Assembly: GCA_046350295.1 (NCBI GenBank)
Contig: JAXMAR010000011.1
Span: 1 to 64,000, forward strand
DNA length: 64,000 bases
Origin: JAXMAR01 sp046350295
GTDB lineage: Bacteria > Planctomycetota > Planctomycetia > Gemmatales > Gemmataceae
Reading direction: 5' to 3'
Below are positions 27,206 to 35,897 of the stretch, in pieces. The notes below the pieces were generated by a model. The model had not been told where the DNA came from and ran no database searches. It saw only the letters and a program-made list of their open reading frames with translations. Every line of letters begins with the position of its first letter. Position 1 is the stretch's first letter. A program made the translations under genes and the position numbers.

Positions 27206-27598
27206 TCACCCTTCTTTCGGCGACTCCGCGCCCGCCGCCGCCTCGATCAATTTCTTCAGCAGGTTCCGATGGCAGTGGCTCCCATCGGTACACGCCGAGG
27301 AGCAAAGCAGGGTGATGGTCTTGCCTTCCTTGACCAACTCGCCGAGCTGCGCGATCATCTCGGCCTGCCCTTCCATCTCCTTGAGGTAGCGCTCGCGGTA
27401 CTGCTCCCATGTGATGGGCGGGCCATTCTTGCCGTAGAAATCGGCGTGCAGCTCGCGACTGGGGCCGAGGTCGGCGTACCAGTTGTCCCAGGTCTCGTCC
27501 TCTTTCTTGAGGGCGCGGGGGCGGTAGCGGCAGATGAGGATGCGCCAGCCGTCACTCTTCTTGCGCGGATCGCACCAGCGTTTGGTCTTGATGGGCAT
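27206..27598 (-). CDS. DUF488 family protein
   Basis: A 130-residue cytosolic protein with the DUF488 hallmarks: KTKRWCDPRKKSDGWRILICRYRPRAL near the N-terminus, a central APSREL-like LGPSRELHADFYG block and the C-terminal ITLLCSSACTDGSHCHRNLL. In this family a Cys/His-rich end is conserved, but no reaction is established. The upstream ATG at 27610 would add four residues; the MPIKT start is the usual one. It converges on the giant locus (6 bases apart). The family call is good; function unknown. Confidence 0.85.
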   Translation of the reverse strand: MPIKTKRWCDPRKKSDGWRILICRYRPRALKKEDETWDNWYADLGPSRELHADFYGKNGPPITWEQYRERYLKEMEGQAEMIAQLGELVKEGKTITLLCSSACTDGSHCHRNLLKKLIEAAAGAESPKEG

Positions 27599-27771
27599 GG
27601 GAGAGTTCACCAGGGCCGGTCCTTCGCGGAGTGGCTTTCGCGGAGGGAAAGCCGACGATGGGGCTCTGGCGAAGCGGTCGGCGCGGGCTATTTTATCCCG
27701 AAAGGCCGTCGCCGCAGCGGGTCGGCTCGTCGTTACCTTGAATGGCCCGCATCTTGTTGAAAAGGACCGTC

Positions 27772-29952
27772 ATGAAACAAAGCTCTTGGCTCCTCGTCTT
27801 CATCCTCTGCTCTGCCCCCGCGCAGGCCGGCGAGGCGAAGAAGCGACCGATGAAGGTCGACGATCTCTTCCGCCTGGACCGTGTCGCCGACCCGCAAATC
27901 CGCCCGGACGGGTCCGCCGTCGTCTACCAGGTCGGCAAGGTCGACATGGAGCAGAACCGCATCGTGAGCAACCTGTGGCTGGCGCCGACCAAGGGGGGCG
28001 CCCCGAAACGGCTCACCACCTCGGCCAAGAGCGATCGCCATCCGCGCTGGAGTCCTGACGGCAAATTCGTTCTCTTCGAGTCGATGCGCACCGGCGCGAG
28101 CCAGGTCTGGGTCGTGCCGGCCAAGGGGGGCGAGCCGACGCAGCTCACGAGCCTGAGCACCGGGGCGAGCGGCGCAGTCTGGTCGCGCGACGGCAAGCGG
28201 ATCGCCTTTGTCTCCTCCGTGTGGCCGGAGTTCAGCGCCAAGCCGTTCAAGGAGAGCGACGCGCTCAACAAGAAACGGATCGACGAGAAGGCGAAGAGCC
28301 CGGTGCAGGCGCGCGTCTTCACCCGCCTCTTTTTCCGTCACTGGGACGAGTACGTCGAGGACAAGCGGCAACATCTCTTCGTCCTCGATGTCGCGGAGAA
28401 GGACGGCGCCATCGGCGCGGCCGGCGAGCCGCGTGACGTCACCCCGGGCGATCGCGACGCCAACCCGACTTCCAGCACCTTCGCCACCGGGGACGACTTC
28501 ACCTTCACGCCGGACGGCAAACACCTCATCTTCACCGCCGTCCCCGAGAAGAACGAGGCGTGGAACACCAACTACGACCTATGCCGCGTCCCGGTCGCCG
28601 GCGGCACGACGACGTGGGAGAACCTGACGCCGTTCAACGAGGCGGCCGACAGCGGCCCGCAGTTCTCGCCCGACGGCAAGTGGTTCGCCTATCGCGCCCA
28701 GAGCAAACCCGGCTTCGAGGCGGATCGCTGGGAGCTGATGGTGATCGCGACGGAGGACATCGGCAAGGTCGTCGAGAAGGACAAGAAGAAAAAGGACGGG
28801 AAGAAGGAGCACATCCGGCCGCGCAACCTGACGTTCGATTACAGCGACTCCGTCCAGACGTTCACCTGGCTCGCCGATTCGGAAACCATCTATTTCGCCG
28901 CCGAGGAGCGCGGCAAGTCGTGGTATTTCAGCACGAGCCTGAAGCGCACCGATGGCAACGCCCGCCTGACCTTCCTCAGCCAGCACTCCAACCACGACCT
29001 CACGTGCAGCAAGGACGGCAAGACGATGGCGTTTGGCCGCTCGGGGCTGCAGTTCCCGAACGAGGTCTTCGTCGCGGAAGACGCGGGGGCCGAGTGGAAG
29101 GTGAGCGAGGTCAGCAAGGCCAACGCCAAGACGCTCGCCGAGCTGGACCTGCCCGAGCCGGAGACGACGAACGACCCGCTCGGCGCCGGCGGCACGCCGA
29201 TCCAGATGTGGATCATCAAGCCGCCCGGCTTCGATCCCATGAAGAAGTGGCCGCTCGTCTTCCTGGTGCACGGGGGGCCGCAAGGCGCCTGGACCGACTC
29301 GTGGAGCTTCCGCTGGTGCCCGGAACTGTGGGCGGCGCAGGGCTACGTCGTTGCGCTCCCCAATCCGCGCGGCAGCACCGGCTTCGGCCAGCAGTTCGTC
29401 AACGAGATCTCCGGCGACTGGGGTGGCAAGTGCTACGAAGACCTGATGGCCTGCCTCGGCTACCTGGAAAAGAAGCCCTACATCGATTCCAATCGCATGG
29501 CGGCCGCCGGGGCCTCGTTCGGCGGCTACATGATGAACTGGTTCGCGGTCAACACCGGCAAGTTCAAGACGCTCATTAGCCACTGCGGCGTCTGGAACTT
29601 CGAAAGCATGTACGCCAGCACCGAGGAAATCTGGTTCGACGAATGGGAGCACAGCGGCCCCCCGTGGGGCAAGCACCGCGGCAGCTACGAGAAGCACTCG
29701 CCGCACAAGTTCGCCGCCAACCTGGAAAAATACAGGACGCCGATGCTCATCATCCAGAACGACCTCGATTTTCGCGTGCCGGTGAGCGAAGGGATCCAGC
29801 TCTTCACCACGCTGCAGCGCATGGGCGTCCCGTCGAAGATGATCAACTTCCCGGATGAAGGACACTGGGTGCTGAAGCCGCAGAACAGTCGCTTCTGGCA
29901 CAACGAGGTGTTCAGCTGGCTCAAAAGACATGTTGAAGCAGGGGCAAAGTAA
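27772..29952 (+). CDS. Secreted S9-family prolyl oligopeptidase-like peptidase
   Basis: A 726-residue protein. A signal peptide (MKQSSWLLVFILCSAPAQAG) is followed by a seven-bladed propeller-type region (repeats such as HPRWSPDGKFVLF and QFSPDGKWFAYR) and a C-terminal alpha/beta hydrolase. The nucleophile is S582 in GASFGGYM; the acid is in NDLDFRVP and the His in DEGHWV, the order and spacing of S9C acylaminoacyl-peptidase-like enzymes. It probably trims peptides in the periplasm. I start at 27772 rather than 27742 because the signal peptide begins there. The Rpn gene starts two bases after its stop. The family is certain; peptide preference is not. Confidence 0.92.
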   Translation: MKQSSWLLVFILCSAPAQAGEAKKRPMKVDDLFRLDRVADPQIRPDGSAVVYQVGKVDMEQNRIVSNLWLAPTKGGAPKRLTTSAKSDRHPRWSPDGKFVLFESMRTGASQVWVVPAKGGEPTQLTSLSTGASGAVWSRDGKRIAFVSSVWPEFSAKPFKESDALNKKRIDEKAKSPVQARVFTRLFFRHWDEYVEDKRQHLFVLDVAEKDGAIGAAGEPRDVTPGDRDANPTSSTFATGDDFTFTPDGKHLIFTAVPEKNEAWNTNYDLCRVPVAGGTTTWENLTPFNEAADSGPQFSPDGKWFAYRAQSKPGFEADRWELMVIATEDIGKVVEKDKKKKDGKKEHIRPRNLTFDYSDSVQTFTWLADSETIYFAAEERGKSWYFSTSLKRTDGNARLTFLSQHSNHDLTCSKDGKTMAFGRSGLQFPNEVFVAEDAGAEWKVSEVSKANAKTLAELDLPEPETTNDPLGAGGTPIQMWIIKPPGFDPMKKWPLVFLVHGGPQGAWTDSWSFRWCPELWAAQGYVVALPNPRGSTGFGQQFVNEISGDWGGKCYEDLMACLGYLEKKPYIDSNRMAAAGASFGGYMMNWFAVNTGKFKTLISHCGVWNFESMYASTEEIWFDEWEHSGPPWGKHRGSYEKHSPHKFAANLEKYRTPMLIIQNDLDFRVPVSEGIQLFTTLQRMGVPSKMINFPDEGHWVLKPQNSRFWHNEVFSWLKRHVEAGAK

Positions 29953-29954
29953 GC

Positions 29955-30893
29955 ATGGCCCTCGGCATCGACCCCAAAGTCGACTACGCCTTCAAGCGGC
30001 TCTTTGGCCTCGAGCGGAACCGCGCGCTCTTGATCGACCTCATTAATGCCGTCTTGCAGCTACGGAAAGGCGATGAACTGATCGACGTGCAAATCCTCAA
30101 TCCATTCAACGAAAGGGAGACGGACGGAGAGAAGTTATCGGTGCTCGATGTCAAGGCGCGGGACCAGCGTGGGCGGCAGTACAACGTCGAAATGCAGATG
30201 GTTCCCGACCGGTACTTTCGCAAGCGCCTGCTCTACTACTGGGCCAGGTTCCATGTCCAACAACTGCATGAGGGGCAGGTCTATGCCGACCTGAAGCCGA
30301 CCATCGTGATCGCGTTCGTCAACGGAACGGTGTTCTCGCAAACCGGCCGGCATCACCACGCGTTCACGATCAAAGACCCTACCGGCGAGCTGGCGCTGTC
30401 GGAGGATTTCGGGGTGCACATCCTCGAGATACCAAAGTTTCAGAAAGACTTATCTGCCCTCGCAAGTCCGCTGGATGTTTGGCTATACTTCCTGAAGTGT
30501 GCCGAGTTTCTAGAGGCCGGCGCCCTGCCACCCGCGCTGAGTCTGGATCTGGTGAAGAAGGCGATGAAGGAGTTGGTCATGTTGACGACAGACGAGTTAC
30601 AGCGTGAGCAATATGAAGCGAGACTGAAGTTCCACCGCGACGAGCTCTCACGCATTCGTTCGGCGAAGGAGGAGGGACGTGAGGAGGGACGTGAGGAGGG
30701 ACGCGAGGAGGGACGCGAGGAGGGGCGCAAAGAAGCCCAAACGCAGAGCTTGATCGAAACCGCGCTCTTCTTGAGTCAGGTCCTGAAGCGGCCGCAGCGA
30801 CGAGAAGACTTGGCGACCATGCCTCGCGAGCAACTGCAGGCGTTGACAGACCGCCTCAAGGCGGAGTTGCTCTCCCCGTCAGGCCGCGAATAG
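29955..30893 (+). CDS. Rpn/PD-(D/E)XK transposase-family nuclease
   Basis: A 312-residue protein. The N-terminal 110 residues match the Rpn/PDDEXK_2 family: DPKVDYAFKRLFG at the start, then D-V-K-A-R and the catalytic E-M-Q in QYNVEMQM. Members are DNA nucleases that promote RecA-independent recombination or mobile-element spread. The middle is helical. Residues about 239-258 are five copies of Glu-Glu-Gly-Arg encoded by 12-base tandem repeats, giving a highly charged helix or hinge. It starts two bases after the S9 peptidase stop, and its 3' end overlaps the convergent ftsY by 15 bases. Family firm; whether active here is unknown. Confidence 0.85.
   Translation: MALGIDPKVDYAFKRLFGLERNRALLIDLINAVLQLRKGDELIDVQILNPFNERETDGEKLSVLDVKARDQRGRQYNVEMQMVPDRYFRKRLLYYWARFHVQQLHEGQVYADLKPTIVIAFVNGTVFSQTGRHHHAFTIKDPTGELALSEDFGVHILEIPKFQKDLSALASPLDVWLYFLKCAEFLEAGALPPALSLDLVKKAMKELVMLTTDELQREQYEARLKFHRDELSRIRSAKEEGREEGREEGREEGREEGRKEAQTQSLIETALFLSQVLKRPQRREDLATMPREQLQALTDRLKAELLSPSGRE
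30669..30728 (+). repeat. Five tandem 12-base repeats coding EEGR
   Basis: Units GAGGAGGGACGT (two copies), GAGGAGGGACGC (two) and GAGGAGGGGCGC (one) run head to tail in frame within the Rpn gene. Near identity at the DNA level suggests recent slippage rather than selection on codons alone. Copy number changes would keep the frame. Confidence 0.9.
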
Positions 30894-31793
30894 GGACTCC
30901 ACGTATGCCTCCGGATCGAAAGGCTCCAGGTCCTCCGGCTTCTCGCCGATGCCGATGAACTTCACCGGCAGGCCCAACTTCTGCTTGATGCTGAAGATGG
31001 CGCCCCCCTTCGCCGTGCCGTCGAGCTTGGCGAGGATGATGCCGGTACACTCGATCACCTTCTTGAACTGCTCGGCCTGGATGATGGCGTTCTGACCGCT
31101 GGTGGCGTCGAGGACGAGCAGCACCTCGTGCGGCGCGCCGGGGATGACCTTCGTCACAACGCGTTTGATCTTCTCCAACTCGCGCATGAGGTGCGCCTGA
31201 GTATGGAGCCGGCCGGCGGTGTCGACGATCAGGATGTCGAAGCCGCGCGCCTTGGCCTTCTCGCAGGCGTCGTGCGCCACGCTCGCGGGGTCGCTCCCTT
31301 GGGCGTTCTTGACGATCTCGCAGCCGAGGCGCTGACTCCAGATGGTGAGCTGCTCGACCGCCGCCGCCCGGAAGGTATCGCAGGCCGCGACCATGACCTT
31401 CTTTTTCTGGTCGAGGAAGTGCTTGGCGAGCTTGGCGATGGAGGTCGTTTTCCCCGAGCCGTTGACGCCGGCGATCATGATCACCGTCGGCTCCGGAGCG
31501 GTCGCGATGTGAACGCCTCGGTCCGAATGCTCGAGCAACGCCTGTAGCTCGCGCATGACGAACTCCTTGACGTCCCCCGTGATTTCCTTGTCGATGAAGG
31601 CCTGGCGCACCTTGTCGACGATGGTGGTCGTCGCCGCCGTGCCGACGTCCGCGAGGTAGAGCCGTTTCTCCAACTCCTCCAGGAACTTCTTGTCGACCTT
31701 GCCGCGCAAGCCGAACAACTCGGCGATGCCGGTGAACAGGCCGCGCGTCTTGGCCAGGCCCGTCTTGATCTTGTTCCATATCGCGCGAAACAT
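30879..31793 (-). CDS. ftsY: Signal recognition particle receptor FtsY
   Basis: A 304-residue SRP GTPase: a short N domain (KKFLEELEKRLYLADVGTAAT), then the G domain with G1 GVNGSGKTTSIAKLA, DTFRAAAVEQL, G3 DTAGRLHTQ, G4 AKLDGTAKGG and the C-terminal GIGEKPEDLEPFDPEAYVESLF typical of FtsY. It docks ribosome-SRP complexes at the membrane through GTP-dependent pairing with Ffh. It lacks a long acidic A domain, as in many bacteria. The PHP gene lies 48 bases upstream on the same strand, so it may be in the nusB-PHP-ftsY operon. Its 3' end overlaps the convergent Rpn gene by 15 bases. Confidence 0.95.
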   Translation of the reverse strand: MFRAIWNKIKTGLAKTRGLFTGIAELFGLRGKVDKKFLEELEKRLYLADVGTAATTTIVDKVRQAFIDKEITGDVKEFVMRELQALLEHSDRGVHIATAPEPTVIMIAGVNGSGKTTSIAKLAKHFLDQKKKVMVAACDTFRAAAVEQLTIWSQRLGCEIVKNAQGSDPASVAHDACEKAKARGFDILIVDTAGRLHTQAHLMRELEKIKRVVTKVIPGAPHEVLLVLDATSGQNAIIQAEQFKKVIECTGIILAKLDGTAKGGAIFSIKQKLGLPVKFIGIGEKPEDLEPFDPEAYVESLFAA

Positions 31794-31841
31794 GCGCTAC
31801 TCCCCGACTCGGAGCCGGTCGCTCACGCTTGCGGCTCTGTT

Positions 31842-32711
31842 TCACGTCGTTTCCGCGCGGCTCCTTAGCCGCGCCAACTCCTCGCTCGATACGCCGAAGG
31901 AGCCGACCGCACGCCGGAGCGGCTCGGGCCCATGACAATCGCTGCCTCCGGTGACGGCCAGGTCCAGCGCCTGGGCCATCTCCCGAAAAAGGCGCACATG
32001 CCCCGGACGGCAGCTCGGAAAGGAGACTTCGATCGCGCCGAGCCCTATGTCCTTGAGGCTTCGCAACTGCGCACGCGCCTCATCATAAGGAGGATGCGCC
32101 CAGGCCGCAACGCCCCCCGCGCCGCGCACCAGGGCGATGGCCTGCTCCACCGGCAGCCGCCTCTTCGGCGCCTCTACCGTCCCGCCGTCGTGCAGATAGC
32201 GGCGAAAGGCCTCGTGGACCGTCGCCGCGTGTCGATTCTTCACGAGGATCTCGGCCAGGTGGCGCCGACCCAGCGCCGGAGCGGGCGCCATGGCGTTCAC
32301 CGCGCCGCGCACATCGACGCCGCGCTCGGCCAGGCGGTTCACCATCACCTGAAACCGCTCCCTGCGGCCCGAGGCGATGTCTTCGAGAGCGGCGTTCAGG
32401 GGGCCGTCGACCGGATTGAAGAAGTAGCCGAGCAAGTGCAGCTCGCGCTCGCGGAATTCGCAGCTGATCTCCACGCCGGCGATGACTTCGAGTCCCGCAG
32501 CCGCCCGCCGCGCGGGCTCGATCGCGGCGAGGGTGTCGTGATCCGTGATCGCGATGGCCGGCAGGCCGCAACGGCGGGCCAGGTCGACGACTTGCGCGGG
32601 CGTGTAAAGACCGTCACTGGCGGTGGTGTGGAGGTGCAGGTCCGCGCGTCCGCGCGACGGCGGCGCCGAAAGACTCTGGCACAGGCGGGTGAAGGGAGAG
32701 CCGGCAGGCAT
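31842..32711 (-). CDS. PHP-domain phosphoesterase
   Basis: A 289-residue protein with the PHP metal motifs: DLHLHTTASDG near residue 24, AITDHDT, IAGVEISCEF, a later AWAHPP and the C-terminal GGSDCHG. This fold uses a three-metal site to hydrolyse phosphoesters; the short stand-alone type with this layout includes 3',5'-nucleoside bisphosphate phosphatases and 5'-3' RNA/ssDNA exonucleases (YciV/RnaM-like). A further upstream start would run into nusB in another frame, so I use the ATG at 32711, four bases after the nusB stop, indicating an operon. The family is firm; the natural substrate is inferred from relatives. Confidence 0.87.
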   Translation of the reverse strand: MPAGSPFTRLCQSLSAPPSRGRADLHLHTTASDGLYTPAQVVDLARRCGLPAIAITDHDTLAAIEPARRAAAGLEVIAGVEISCEFRERELHLLGYFFNPVDGPLNAALEDIASGRRERFQVMVNRLAERGVDVRGAVNAMAPAPALGRRHLAEILVKNRHAATVHEAFRRYLHDGGTVEAPKRRLPVEQAIALVRGAGGVAAWAHPPYDEARAQLRSLKDIGLGAIEVSFPSCRPGHVRLFREMAQALDLAVTGGSDCHGPEPLRRAVGSFGVSSEELARLRSRAETT

Positions 32712-32715
32712 GGAA

Positions 32716-33156
32716 TCAAGCGACAGGCGCGGGCGCGACAGGCGCGACGGGCGTGGGGGCCTCGCGCCGCAGGCGGTCGAGAACGCCGTTGACGAACGCG
32801 GGGGAGTCCGCCGAGCCGAAGCGGCGGGCCAGTTCGATAGCCTCGTCGAAGGCGACGGCCGCGGGGGTGTCGACGGCGTGCAAAAGCTCGTAGGCGCCGA
32901 GGCGCAGGACATTGCGGTCGACGGTGGCCATGCGCGAGACGCGCCAGTTTTCCGCGGCGGCGGCGAGACGCGTGTCGATCTCCTCGATGTGCGCGATCAC
33001 GCCGTCGTAGAGCGTGAGGCAGAGCGTCTGCAAATCATCTTCGCGCAGGCGATCATGGGCGAACTGGGTGACGGTCCGGCGCGCGATCGCCGGATTGAAG
33101 TCCTTCTGGAAGAGCAGTTGCAACGCTACCTCGCGGGCGCGGGAACGTCTGGTCAT
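32716..33156 (-). CDS. nusB: Transcription antitermination factor NusB
   Basis: A 146-residue all-helical protein with the NusB landmarks: RRSRAREVALQLLFQKDF at the N-terminus, a central VDRNVLRLGAYELL block and the C-terminal AIELARRFGSADSPAFVNGVLD. With NusE it binds boxA RNA and helps rRNA transcription and ribosome assembly. The C-terminus carries a short Pro/Ala/Val repeat tail. A TATAAT-type promoter lies 28 bases upstream. The PHP gene follows after four bases and ftsY after that, all on the minus strand. Confidence 0.95.
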   Translation of the reverse strand: MTRRSRAREVALQLLFQKDFNPAIARRTVTQFAHDRLREDDLQTLCLTLYDGVIAHIEEIDTRLAAAAENWRVSRMATVDRNVLRLGAYELLHAVDTPAAVAFDEAIELARRFGSADSPAFVNGVLDRLRREAPTPVAPVAPAPVA

Positions 33157-33183
33157 GGCGCCATACTCGGTTGGTTAGCCGTC

Positions 33184-33189
33184 ATTATA
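33184..33189 (-). promoter_or_regulatory. -10 box (TATAAT) of the nusB promoter
   Basis: Reading the minus strand, CACTATAATGACGG gives a perfect TATAAT 28 bases upstream of the nusB ATG at 33156. The -35 region at normal spacing is weak (AACGGA). This would place transcription start about 20 bases before the gene. Confidence 0.5.
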
Positions 33190-33251
33190 GTGCGCCACGC
33201 GTGTTTTCCGTTCGTCAGGTTCATGCCACGAAGGCTACCTTAGAAACGCCA

Positions 33252-33276
33252 AAGGCCCGGTCATCGACCGGGCCTT
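33252..33276 (-). terminator. Intrinsic terminator after the DUF1501 gene
   Basis: An 11-bp perfect stem (AAGGCCCGGTC with GACCGGGCCTT) and a 3-base loop lie about 20 bases past the stop of the minus-strand DUF1501 gene; on that strand TTTGG follows. The T-tract is short, but the stem is strong and well placed. Confidence 0.7.
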
Positions 33277-33294
33277 GGCAACGCGTGAAAGCGC

Positions 33295-34587
33295 TTACAG
33301 CAGTTCGCTTACCGGGTCGCGGTCTTCGAGGATGTACATCGGCCGACCTGTCTGGTTTGGGAAGGTGAGGGACGGGTCGATACCCATGGCGCGGTAAACC
33401 GTCGCCAGCACCTGGCTTGCGCTGACCCGCCGATCGCGCGGGTATTCGCCGCGAGCGCTCGAGGAGCCTATGGCCTGGCCCATCCGCATGCCGCCGCCGG
33501 CGACCATGGCGGACATGACCGGAGACCAGTGATCGCGGCCCGCGCCGCCATTGACGCGCGGCGTGCGGCCGAACTCGCCCCAGACGATGACGGCGACGTC
33601 GTTGGCGAGGCCGCGGTCGTGGAGGTCGGAGACAAGGTTGGCGATGCCGCGATCGAGGACGGGCAGCTGGCGCCGGAGGGTCTCGAAGTTGCGCTCGTGC
33701 GTGTCCCAGCCGCCGTAGGAAAGGGTGACGCAGCCGACGCCGGCTTCGACAAGGCGGCGCGCCTGGAGGAACTGATCGAGATCACGATAACGGTCGCGGT
33801 TGCGCGGGTCTTCGTGGCTCAGGTCGAGAGCGCGGCGGGTGGCGCCGGAGGCGACCATGTCGAAGGCGCGGCTGACGAAGGTGTCCATGCCGCGCATCGT
33901 GCCCGAAGCGTCGACGTCGCGGCGGACGCTATCGAACGCGTTCAAGAGGCCGCGGCGGTCGCCGGTCCGCTCGGTGGTGATCCCGCCCGGAAGACGCAGG
34001 TTTTCCATGCCGGGGCCACTCGGCGTGAAGGCGCGATGGGCGACACCCAGGTAACCCGGTTCGATGCCGACCGACATGCCGCGCAGGCTGACGAAAGGCG
34101 GGATATCGGCCGCATGGGCGCCGCGCAGGCGGGACATCACCGAGCCGAACGACGGGTGGTGCTGCACCCGGTTGGTGTTCTCGCTGTAGCCGGTCATGAC
34201 GAGCGAGTCGGAGTGCTCGTCGACCGAAACGATCGAGCGGACGACGGCCAGCTTGTCGAACATGCGGGCCTGCATCGGGAAGTGCTCGCTGATCTGCACG
34301 CCCGGGACGTTGGTCGCGATGGGACGAAACTCGCCGCGGTACTCGGCCGGGGCTTCGGGCTTGAGGTCGTACATGTCCATGTGCGACGGGCCGCCCGGCA
34401 GGTAGATCATGATGGCCGACTTGGTCGTCGTGCCGACGCCGGTCCCGCCGGCCAGTTCGGACGCCGCCGCCTTGCTCCGCAGCATGTCGGCGAGGGTCAA
34501 ACCGGCCCCGAACGCGCCGATGCGAAGGAACGAGCGGCGGCTGAGGCCGTCGCAGAACTTCTGCTTTCCGCCGAGAATATTCAGCAT
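33295..34587 (-). CDS. DUF1501 Tat-exported protein
   Basis: A 430-residue protein. The N-terminus has the twin-arginine motif SRRSFLRIGAFGAG, so it should be folded first and exported by Tat. The DUF1501 body follows: IMIYLPGGPSHMDMYDLKPEAP, then the metal-type motifs of an alkaline-phosphatase-like fold (VIVWGEFGRTPRVNG, GRDHW near the C-terminus). Family members are sulfatase-like in fold but unproven in function. In planctomycetes they usually sit beside a DUF1549/DUF1553 cytochrome-type gene, which is absent here. Downstream is a hairpin terminator; upstream, 153 bases away, is the TPR gene on the same strand. Confidence 0.9.
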   Translation of the reverse strand: MLNILGGKQKFCDGLSRRSFLRIGAFGAGLTLADMLRSKAAASELAGGTGVGTTTKSAIMIYLPGGPSHMDMYDLKPEAPAEYRGEFRPIATNVPGVQISEHFPMQARMFDKLAVVRSIVSVDEHSDSLVMTGYSENTNRVQHHPSFGSVMSRLRGAHAADIPPFVSLRGMSVGIEPGYLGVAHRAFTPSGPGMENLRLPGGITTERTGDRRGLLNAFDSVRRDVDASGTMRGMDTFVSRAFDMVASGATRRALDLSHEDPRNRDRYRDLDQFLQARRLVEAGVGCVTLSYGGWDTHERNFETLRRQLPVLDRGIANLVSDLHDRGLANDVAVIVWGEFGRTPRVNGGAGRDHWSPVMSAMVAGGGMRMGQAIGSSSARGEYPRDRRVSASQVLATVYRAMGIDPSLTFPNQTGRPMYILEDRDPVSELL

Positions 34588-34740
34588 GGCAAATCCCCCT
34601 TAGGAATGCGGACCGTCTCCGTGGAAATCCATCTGCTTTACTGTAACGCCGTCGATTTCGCGCGGCAACACAAATCCCGCTTTTTAACTTGAACGTTAGT
34701 TCACTGGCGCGGTCTGGTAAGTGGTCAGTCCAGAAGCAAT

Positions 34741-35835
34741 CTACTTGGTCTTCTTCTTTTCGCCACCCAGCTCACGTTGGGCAAGCTTTTGATACTCCAG
34801 ACCGGAGAACTCGCGGTCGCTCGCCAGCATCTCGCGGCATTGTAAGGCGCGGTCGCGTTCGCCGAGGGCGTCAAACGTGGTCGCCAGATTGTAAAGCGCC
34901 CGCGCATGCTCTGTCCGGTCCTGGTTGTAGACCACATCGACCCACAGGAACTCCCAGCGAGCCTCCTTGTACATTTCCTTCTTCATCAGGCTCTCGCCCA
35001 GCGCGTTGTATCCGGCCGCCTTGATCGATTTGTCCGTCGTCGCATTGACGATGCCGCGCAGCATGCCGATCGCGTCGTCGGACTTCCCCTGGGCCGCATG
35101 GCACTCGGCGATGGCGATCTGCAACCGCTGGGCCTGCTTGCTCCCCTTGGCCAGCTTCGGCGCCAGCGCTTCGAGCTTCTTGAGCGCCGCTTCCGGCGCC
35201 TTGGCCCGAATGCTCAGAGACGCCGCCTGGATCTGGGCGTCAAGCTGAGCGTCCGGCGACAGGTCGAAGCCGCTCATCTCGTCGTAAAGGTCGGCCGCCT
35301 CCTTGAACTTGCCGCCACCCGCGTAAAGCTGGGCCATCGTTTGCAGGACCGGCAGGATCTGCCAGCTGGCGGGATAGGTGTCCTTGAACTCCTTGAGGGC
35401 GGCGAGCGCCTCGTCGGTGGAGCCACCCGCCTCCTGCGCCAGGCGCACCTTGAGGACCGCCACCTTGTATTTCATGTGTCGCTTGGCCCCCTTGTCCGGG
35501 GCCTTGGCGTACACCTCCTGATATTTCTTGATCGCCGATTCGAGGTTGTCCTTGCGCTTGGCGTCCTTCGCGGGATCGGCCGAGTCCTTCTCCGCCGTCC
35601 GGGCGCCGTTGTAGACCGTGAACTTGATGTCCGAGGGGAGGTCGTAGAAGACGTCGATGATGTCATCCGCGGGGATCAGCCCTTTGCCGTCGAGTTGCAC
35701 CCCCTTGATCGACTCGCCGCCGATCTTGCCCACGATTGGCTTCTCCTGCGAGCGGACGGTGACCTCGTCCTTGGCGGCGACCAGAGACACAAACGCCAGG
35801 AGAACCACCGCCCCACCGAAATACCGCGTCATCAT
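34741..35835 (-). CDS. Secreted TPR-like helical repeat protein
   Basis: A 364-residue protein with a signal peptide (MMTRYFGGAVVLLAFVSLVA), a short beta-rich segment (residues about 22-75, including VGKIGGESIKGVQLDGKGLI), then about 250 residues of TPR-type helix pairs such as GGKFKEAADLYDEMSGFDL and AQGKSDDAIGMLRGIV. The C-terminus is lysine-rich. It follows the long TPR gene by 62 bases on the same strand, so both are probably exported together and may form one scaffold. No catalytic motif is visible. Confidence 0.75.
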   Translation of the reverse strand: MMTRYFGGAVVLLAFVSLVAAKDEVTVRSQEKPIVGKIGGESIKGVQLDGKGLIPADDIIDVFYDLPSDIKFTVYNGARTAEKDSADPAKDAKRKDNLESAIKKYQEVYAKAPDKGAKRHMKYKVAVLKVRLAQEAGGSTDEALAALKEFKDTYPASWQILPVLQTMAQLYAGGGKFKEAADLYDEMSGFDLSPDAQLDAQIQAASLSIRAKAPEAALKKLEALAPKLAKGSKQAQRLQIAIAECHAAQGKSDDAIGMLRGIVNATTDKSIKAAGYNALGESLMKKEMYKEARWEFLWVDVVYNQDRTEHARALYNLATTFDALGERDRALQCREMLASDREFSGLEYQKLAQRELGGEKKKTK

Positions 35836-35897
35836 CGTTTCCTCTTGTTATCCCTCGATCACAGATCGTGAAAGAAATCGCCCTGACCTTTGGACAC

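Noticed and set aside
34689..34702. Operator-like inverted repeat TGAACGTTAGTTCA upstream of DUF1501
   Set aside because: Arms of only five bases and no regulator gene nearby; likely chance.
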